Source of the DNA: Castanea sativa
Lineage: Eukaryota > Streptophyta > Magnoliopsida > Fagales > Fagaceae
DNA: 64,000 nucleotides
Assembly (NCBI RefSeq): GCF_040712315.1
Contig: NC_134021.1
Location: 28,482,001 to 28,546,000 of the forward strand
Reading direction: 5' to 3'
Shown here: positions 57,827 to 64,000 of the stretch, piece by piece
How the letters are laid out: the number at the start of each line of letters is the position of its first letter
Position numbering within the stretch: the first letter of the stretch is position 1
The notes under the pieces: generated by a model
The model's database searches: none
What the model saw: only the letters and a program-made list of their open reading frames with translations
Told to the model about the DNA's origin: nothing
Program-made: the position numbers and the translations under genes

Positions 57827-58049
57827 ACAGAGCTTGGAAAGCGAATATCAATGTAAAACAAAGACACTGATTTTAGCGGCCATGATTTAATTGAGGTTGA
57901 ATTTTCAAAGGTTACTAAACCCTCGAACCTAAAACTTTGGAACATAGAACTAGTACTTTACCTTTTGAAAAAAGATGAAAATTGTAAATACTTTACCTAT
58001 TTGATAGTTGATGAACTTTGAAATGATTCTTGATAATTGAGGTGACAGA

Positions 58050-58875
58050 AAGGCTTTTCTATCTCAGTCTGAATGCGCTGTGTTGACCAAGGGGCTTTTC
58101 TACTTCGATTTGGAATTGTGGCGACCAAGGGGCTTTTCAACCTCGATCTTAATGAAAGGTCGATCAAAGGGTTTTTCTACTTCAATCTGGAACCGTGGCG
58201 ACCAAGGGGCTTTTCGACCTCGATTTGAGTTGTTAAGACGTTGATCAAAGGGTTTTTCTACTTCAATTGTCAAAATGGTGATAAAGGGCTTTTCTACTTC
58301 AATCTGGACTGTCTAAATGTCGATTAAAGGGATTCATGCTTCCATTTGGACTGCTGAAATGTCGATTAAAGGGCTTTTCTACTTCAATCTGGACTGTTGA
58401 AATGTCGATCAAATGGATTTTCTACTTCAATCTGGACTTGTTGAAATGTCAATCAAAGAGCTTTTCTACTTCAGTTTGGACTTGTTGAAATGGCGATCAA
58501 AGCAATTTTCTACTTCAATCTAGACTTGTTGAAATGTCGATCAAAGGGCTTTTCTACTTCAATTGGATTGTTGAAATGTAGATTAAAGGGCTTTTCTACC
58601 TCAATCTGTGTTGTTGAGATGTCAATCAAAGGGTTTTTCTGCTTTGATCTAGATTGCTGAAATGTCAATCAAAGGGCTTTTCTTCTTCAATCTGGACTGA
58701 TGAAATGTCAATCAAAAGGCTTTTCTATTTTGATTTGAATTGCTGAAATGTCGATCAAAGGGCTTTTCTACTTCAATCTAGACTGATGAAATGTCGATCA
58801 AAGGACTTTTCTACTTTGATCTGACTTCTAAAATGTTGATCAAAGGGCTTTTCTACTTCAATCTGAATTGTCGCC
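58050..58875. repeat. ~43-bp minisatellite
   Basis: About 20 head-to-tail units of roughly 37-48 bp have the core gatcaaagggcttttctact followed by tcaatctggactg and ttgaaatgtc. Units vary in length and sequence, so it is old. It lies directly inside the 3' LTR of the minus-strand element. Confidence 0.9.
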
Positions 58876-58889
58876 TAAAATTTGGAACC

Positions 58890-59360
58890 TAAAACCCGAG
58901 ATTTTGAAAGATTTGAAACTTGAAATTTTGAAAATTGGATTTTGAAATTTGAAAGTTGAGATTTTGAAATTTTGTAACTTGAGAGTTTGAAAATTGGATT
59001 TTGAAATTTGAAAGTTGAGATTTTGAAAATTTGTAACTTAAGAGTTTGAAACTTGGAATTTGAAGCTTGAGATTTTGAAAAGTTTTGAAACTCGCGCTTT
59101 TTGAAACTTGAGATTTTGAAAGATTTGGAACTTGAAATTTGAAAATTGGAACTTGGAATTTGAGACTTTGAAAATTTTGAAACTTGAACTTTTTTGAAAC
59201 TTGAGATTGGATTGGAACTTGAAATTTGACAATTGAGATTTTGATAGATTTAGAACTTGATAATTTTGACAATAGAGATTTGGAAGATTGAAACTTGAAT
59301 TTGGGATTAAAAATTTTGAATTAAAAACTTGGGATTTTGAAAATTTGGCATTTGAAAGTG
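58890..59360. repeat. Low-complexity tandem array of gaaacttgagattttgaaa-like units
   Basis: Irregular units of 15-25 bp built on aacttgagattttgaaa. The minus strand reads as a Ser/Phe/Lys/Gln-rich frame (SKFQVPNLSKSQVSK type) only because of the repeat. Adjacent to the ~43-bp array. Confidence 0.85.
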
Positions 59361-59829
59361 AATTTTTTATTCTTAATCCGCTCTAGGAATTTTCTTTTCT
59401 ATCTTTTTTTTTTGTTTTAAAATTAATATGACCCTTCTCTTTTCATGATGATTTTTTTAAAATTAAATAAAAGAAAAGAAGAAGTTTTTTTTTTTTTTTT
59501 AATTTTTTTTTATGGAAGTTGACTAAGCTTAAGTGTGAGGGCTGAGTTTTGGCCCCCCACTTTCCTTGTCTCCCTTTTTTCTCTTTTTTGCTTTCTCTTT
59601 CCTATACCTTTCTTCCACCATTAACACTATTCATCATTTTCTTCCACTTGATTTTTCTTCTTCACCTCACAATTTCTTCTATAAAAAAAAAACACTTTTC
59701 TAAGTTTCTCAACCTCCCTTTACTCATCTCCCTCAATATTTTTCTAGATCCTTGTGTTCTTGAGCACTTTTGCTACACACCTATTTTTGGTGAAACCCAT
59801 TTCCAAACTTCCTTTTTCTTTGCTCCACA

Positions 59830-61270
59830 ATGTCATCTTCTTCCAAAGGACCTTCTTTCCTTACTTCTCATGGGAAGAAATATCATCCATCACTTGAATG
59901 GAATGATGAGGAAGGGCTCATTCAAGACCCCAAGACCCATACTCCACACTCTCACATGGATTTCAAGGTGAGATTTTTTTTTTTTTTTTTTTTTTTTTTA
60001 TAGAAAAAAGTTGTTTTTATGTTTCATGGGAAGTTTGATGTTGGGACATTGTCATTTTGTTGTGTGTTATTGTTTGAATTTGGGGTATTGTATGTTTGGT
60101 CATGTTGTATCCTTGGCTTTGGAGCATTTTGGAATTGCTGTTTTTTTTTTTTTTTTTTTTTTTTGTGGTCATGGTGTAATTTGGACAATGTTGGTGGCTT
60201 ATGAAATTTTGGCAATGTTGGTAATTTGTGACGTTGTTGCATGGATTTTGGCTTGGATTTTGGGGGCATTGACATTGTGAAAAATTTGTTGTGTAAGCTT
60301 GGATGGATGCATGTGGGAAATTTTGTTGGCATGCGTAAATTTTATATCTTGGATCATGGCAACAATTTTGTGGGTATGAGTATGAATAATTTATGGGTAA
60401 GAAATTTTTTCGTGTTGGTTGTGGAACTTGGATTATGGTGGGATTTTGTTGAGCATGAGGTTTTGGCTATGGCAATATTTTTGTTGGGTGTGTGATGTTG
60501 GATCACAGATAAATTTTGTGATTATGAATTTAGATGTGTGGAAATTTTTTGTTGGTGCTTGTGATGTTGGAATTTTTTGGTTGTGTGATCTTGATCAGGA
60601 AAAAAAAAATTTTGAACATGTGATTTTGCAGAATCTTAAGAGTTGGGGCAATCTCCAAACACTAAAGGGTATATGGTTTGGTTGCCTTTTAATTTTGGGT
60701 TCCTTTGTGATTTTCAGATGGCTCTAAATCCTTGGGTTGGATGTGAGGAGTATGCTGAGTGTGAGTGGGCTTTGGAACTGAATGGTTGCCAGGTATTGTT
60801 TGAGAGTGGCCATGGGAAGTATTGGAATCTTGGTGATTGGGTGTTGCCTCTAGTCCAGCATGTGTACCCTCACTACAATTCCAATTCCTCCTTGTCCGTC
60901 CATCCGGTTGGCTGACCTTCTAGCCAATGAACAGATTGCTTGGGCTCGCATTGGTCGTGACATTGGTATTTCTCTTCTCTCTTGAAATCAAATTTCATCT
61001 TGTATGTTCATCCTCCATATTTTTGCTTGGTGAAATTTTTTGCATCTTGGCTTCTTAGGGTTCATCTTCTGAAGGAGAGGAAGAGGGAGAGGAAGATGAA
61101 GAAGAAATTCCTTCTCCTCACCATGCTGGCAGCTCTTCTAGTTCTTTCATGGAGACTTATCCTCATTTTCAGACATGGCAATATGAAGTGATGAATCCTG
61201 ATGGAACATATAGTTCCATGCCTTTGGATAGGCCAAAGCATACACCAAACATTCCTTGGCCCAATCCAGT
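59830..61270 (+). pseudogene. Spliced gene-like region antisense within the retrotransposon, broken
   Basis: Exon 1, 59830-59967, encodes 46 residues from MSSSSKGPSFLTSHGKKYHP to HSHMDFK and ends at a GT donor. A probable next exon begins after an AG near 60718 (MALNPWVGCEEYAECEWALE, then YWNLGDWVLPLVQ) and needs a frameshift near 60880 to continue as LADLLANEQIAWARIGRDIG. A third exon after the AG at 61058 reads EGEEEGEEDEEEIPSPHHAG and METYPHFQTWQYEVMNPDG, stopping at 61267. I do not recognise the family. Exon-like blocks with matching splice sites on the strand opposite to the LTR suggest an antisense extra gene of the element or a captured host gene. Further coiled-coil-like sequence (STRRTLEERIKNLELENR, near 61560-61617) may belong to it. 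Confidence 0.4.
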
Positions 61271-61934
61271 GTGTTCTTGAATTTTTAGCTATTTGTCTTC
61301 ATTTCTTCTTGACTCATCGAATGGCTCATGATCTGGAGGATTTGCGTTTCAAGTTGATGTTGATCTTATGGAGGAAAGTATGCAAATGATCAGAGGTTTG
61401 CAATTGTTGGCTAGTACTCAGTCTTCTCAATATGTGATCAATGAGGCGAGCTGGGTATGCAGTGATGCTTTCTGAGTGTCTTTAGCTTGGACTTTTCTTT
61501 GATAATGGACCCAACACTCGATTTTGTTGACTTTTGAGGCAAGTCGAATGGCAGCTGCCGATTCCACCAGAAGAACTTTGGAGGAAAGGATCAAAAACCT
61601 TGAACTTGAGAACCGTTAGTATGATCCTCGATTCTATGCAAGTTAAGAGAAATACTGAAGGTGGCTCCTCTAGAGGTGGGTCGAGGAGGTCTTCTCGCAG
61701 GCGGACCCGGAGTCTCAATGACATTTGATTTGTATTTTGAATTTTTCCTGAAAAATAAAAGGAGGTGTTCCTTAGACAATCTTGTATTAATTTCCATGTT
61801 TAACTCTTTGTCTTTGGAATTGCCTTGAATCATGTAGAAAATTTAATTAAGACAAGTTTAGAATTCACCTGATGAGGCCTTGTAGTACCGATTTAAACTT
61901 ATCTTAATTGACTCGGATGGAATCTGCACTTACT

Positions 61935-62215
61935 TGAATGAGGTGGAGCCGAATGCCCCTAGTTTAAAATGAATGCATGATTTTTGGAAATCTTGATGAT
62001 TTTTTTTTTGAAAAGATAATGATGGTGGTCTCTTTTTTTTTTTTTTTGTTGGAAATGAATGAGGCATAATCAAATGCCCCTAGTTTAAGTGATATATTCA
62101 TGAGCTTGGAAAAATCTTGATTTGATCAATTTTTGAAAATAATGATGCAGGTGATGATTTAAAAAAAAAAAACAAATGAGTTAGGCATATCTGAATGCCC
62201 TAGTTTGACCAAAAA
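61935..62215 (+). repeat. Triplicated ~120-bp repeat
   Basis: Three units each carry gaatgcccctagttt (or close) after a gaatgag.t..gc prefix, at about 61951, 62074 and 62193, with an intervening aatcttgatgatttttt-type block. Non-coding. Confidence 0.65.
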
Positions 62216-62304
62216 AAATCTTTTTGAGTGTTTAACGGTCCTCAAAAAAATGTCTGAAAAAGCAAAATTGCATAAAATTGCATGAATGAACGTTGGTAGA
62301 GCTG

Positions 62305-62361
62305 AGTGCCATTTGGCACTTGAGGAGTGTCGTTCGACACTTTTAGAGTGCCAAATGGCAC
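62305..62361. promoter_or_regulatory. Nested palindrome upstream of the mobile-domain ORF
   Basis: A perfect 15-bp inverted repeat (gtgccatttggcact at 62306-62320; complement at 62347-62361) encloses a second, 7-bp stem (agtgtcg/cgacact). Each outer arm is itself nearly palindromic. Much of the right half (62336-62361) recurs in the LTR. Confidence 0.7.
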
Positions 62362-62617
62362 CTGGTCGTGCCATGACGCTTACGCCATGGTGGGACGACT
62401 CCTCACACTTTTCCAATGTGTGTTTCGCGTTTTCGTATTTTTCAAAAAATATTTTCTTCGTGTGTGACCATGAAACACTTTCCTACTTAGCTACAAACTC
62501 TTTGGAACTTATTTAAACCCGATTAAGAACTGGTGTAGCTTATATTGATGATCTCTCCTGCAACCAATCTCTGTATCAAGGTTAGCAAAGCACAATAATC
62601 ATAAGCAAAAGTCATCC

Positions 62618-62983
62618 ATGGCTAGCAATCAAAAATTTTCTCATTCAACAATTCATGATATCAACAGATGGGTTCGTAGCTTTGATTTCAGTAGCAAGAC
62701 CAATTTTACAACCTACAAACTAGAGGGGATTAAGGCTCTGAGGAATGTCAAAATCAAGTGGGACTTCCTTCGTGCTGCTGTGAAATTCTAGGATCCCGAA
62801 GATCACGTGTTTCAGTTTAAAACTGCTGAACTCTGTCCCACAATAGAAGAATTTTCCGTTATCCTAGGCTATGATCCAAGCAAAAAATCTGTAACAATTT
62901 CTTGTGATCCCATGCATAAGGAGTCTTTGTCTGATACTCTCGGTCTTCCTACTTCCATTACTAGTAGTATGTTAGGGATGTAA
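62618..62983 (+). pseudogene. Plant-mobile-domain-like (DUF7745-like) ORF, truncated
   Basis: The frame from the ATG at 62618 reads MASNQKFSHSTIHDINRWVR, then IKALRNVKIKWDFLRAAVKF. An in-frame TAG follows at codon 58 where relatives have Trp, then DPEDHVFQFKTAELCPTIEE and FSVILGYDPSKKSV. This resembles the N-terminal part of the plant mobile domain proteins carried by many plant retrotransposons. The ORF ends near 62983 where A+T-rich dinucleotide repeats begin, cutting the domain short. It is on the strand opposite to the LTR, as expected for a Tat-type antisense ORF. Its upstream region carries the nested palindrome and a tatttaaa box near 62509. Confidence 0.6.
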
Positions 62984-62991
62984 TTAACCTT

Positions 62992-63026
<35 letters not shown>

Positions 63027-64000
63027 AAAATAATTACTCTATCTATCCATTATAAATTGAATATAATTACACACACACACACACACACACACACATATTA
63101 CTTGAGATCGATATGAAATATATAAAGTCTTTCTTGTGTATATTAAGTGATATTTTAATATAAGAAAACTCCCAAAAAAATAGCTTATTCATTATATTTT
63201 GTTTAATTGTTAAGAAATTTATTGCATGAATAAGCTTCATTAAAAAAAAAAAAAAAAAATCAAAACTCCACTTGTGAATAAAATGTCTGTTAATAATTAG
63301 ATAGACACCAAATACAATTTACTTAAATTTATGTCATTACGTAATTATTCAAAAAAAAAAAACTATTGTTTATTACCCTACCCAAACTATTGTGAAATAG
63401 AATATATTATTATGACAAAGTTTAGATACAAAATTGGTAATAGCTTAAAGCTACAAATTCACTCAATAAAAAAAAAAATACAACATATTTTGAAAATTTA
63501 ATCATTGAATAGCATGTTCTTTATGCTCTTAATACACATGTCAAATTTTGTGTTAATCGGATATTATATACTATATGATTTATAAGTTTATAATTTGTAC
63601 ATAATTTTAAATTACAAAAAACTTGCAGTTAAAAAAATTTATTGATGACATAATTATTGATTTTTAATTTTCTTGAAATTTTGCAAGCATAGAGGATATA
63701 AGAATAAGACGTAATCCAAAGGTGGATTTGTCAAAATTTATCTCTAGCAAAAAGATATTAAGTGGGTTTATAGCCTTAAGCTATAACCAATTTTGTGGCT
63801 AAACTATGTCCACATTATTATATAAAAAATTTTAATTTTGAAATCTTATATATTAGCCAATTTTTTTTTTCTTTTTCTCAATATTTTTTAAAAGATCATA
63901 ATAATTTTTTTTCCTTATGTTAAAACTTAAAAGTTTAAATATCAATTCATCACTATTTTTCATTTTCTTTCAATGCCATTGCTTTTTTTTCTATTATTTT
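62984..64000. other. A+T-rich terminal stretch with dinucleotide microsatellites
   Basis: (AT)n then (GT)n at about 62993-63026 and an (AC)n at 63069-63096 form an inverted pair around 40 bp. The remainder to the window end is A+T-rich, with several poly(A) runs and no gene. Confidence 0.6.

Larger units (their letters stand above)
57812..62983 (-). mobile_element. Internal 3' region of a large Tat/Ogre-like LTR retrotransposon, truncated
   Basis: Going from the LTR inward, the order is polypurine tract, two minisatellite arrays (58.05-59.35 kb), and two gene-like regions on the opposite (plus) strand. Hypervariable tandem-repeat 3' regions and antisense extra ORFs between pol and the 3' LTR are known features of the Tat lineage of gypsy elements. 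No gag or pol is visible; the element appears cut off near 62985, where dinucleotide repeats begin. The lineage call rests on layout, not on a pol sequence. Confidence 0.5.

Noticed and set aside
58889..59272. Minus-strand 127-codon Ser/Phe/Lys/Gln protein
   Set aside because: Translation of the short-unit tandem array; composition and period explain the open frame.
59549..59971. 140-codon hydrophobic ORF starting at 59549
   Set aside because: The protein-like part is a different frame starting at 59830 that ends at a splice donor; the longer frame is a T-rich leader read in the wrong phase.

Overview
This window looks like nuclear DNA of a woody eudicot. Genes have many introns, the A+T content is high, and most of the length is transposable elements of plant type. 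Some repeats (for example the tctatcgagg-bearing LTR at 4.4-5.4 kb) resemble ones I associate with oak or chestnut relatives, but that is an impression from memory, not a test. No prokaryotic or organellar gene set is present. All functional calls come from reading translations by eye.

Region 1 (1-17.3 kb) is the 5' half of a host gene on the minus strand: an ER 1-acyl-sn-glycerol-3-phosphate acyltransferase of the LPAT2/3 type. Seven coding exons (205 residues) are visible and the rest lies beyond the left edge. Its introns hold five LINE copies. Two are in gene sense, one of them split by a solo LTR that sits inside a 119-bp duplication. Three are antisense, one with a perfect 17-bp target duplication.

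Region 2 (17.3-22.5 kb) is intergenic: a truncated LINE RNase H domain, an LTR-like block, and a 674-bp TIR element with TAA target duplications.

Region 3 (22.5-33.5 kb) is a three-level nest. A decayed cytochrome P450 exon (CYP76-like, minus) was split by a small TIR element, and that was split by a very young 10.3-kb LTR retrotransposon (5-bp TSD, LTRs differing by two substitutions and three 1-base indels). The retrotransposon has no protease, reverse transcriptase or RNase H. Its only gag frame runs directly into what looks like the last ~25 residues of an integrase. Downstream are a tRNA-derived SINE, a 57-bp minisatellite, a 143-bp triplication, and an unknown 227-codon ORF with its own TATA box.

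Region 4 (33.5-45.4 kb) is a pile of DNA transposons (PIF/Harbinger with TTA duplications, hAT with an 8-bp duplication, a Mutator-like element with a 9-bp duplication), MITEs and LTR fragments. Parts of it are paralogous to the 20.9-22.1 kb sequence, pointing to an old segmental duplication.

Region 5 (45.5-47.1 kb) holds the one apparently intact host gene: a four-exon, 240-residue plant protein I cannot name, with a perfect mitosis-specific (MSA) promoter box and a possible destruction box.

Region 6 (48.4-55.1 kb) holds a damaged two-gene PIF/Harbinger transposon and a BED-finger hAT transposase pseudogene.

Region 7 (55.4-63 kb) is the 3' part of a large minus-strand LTR retrotransposon (Tat/Ogre-like by layout): 3' LTR, polypurine tract and minisatellites, followed by two broken gene-like regions on the opposite strand, one with a plant-mobile-domain-like (DUF7745-like) sequence. 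The last kilobase is A+T-rich with dinucleotide repeats.
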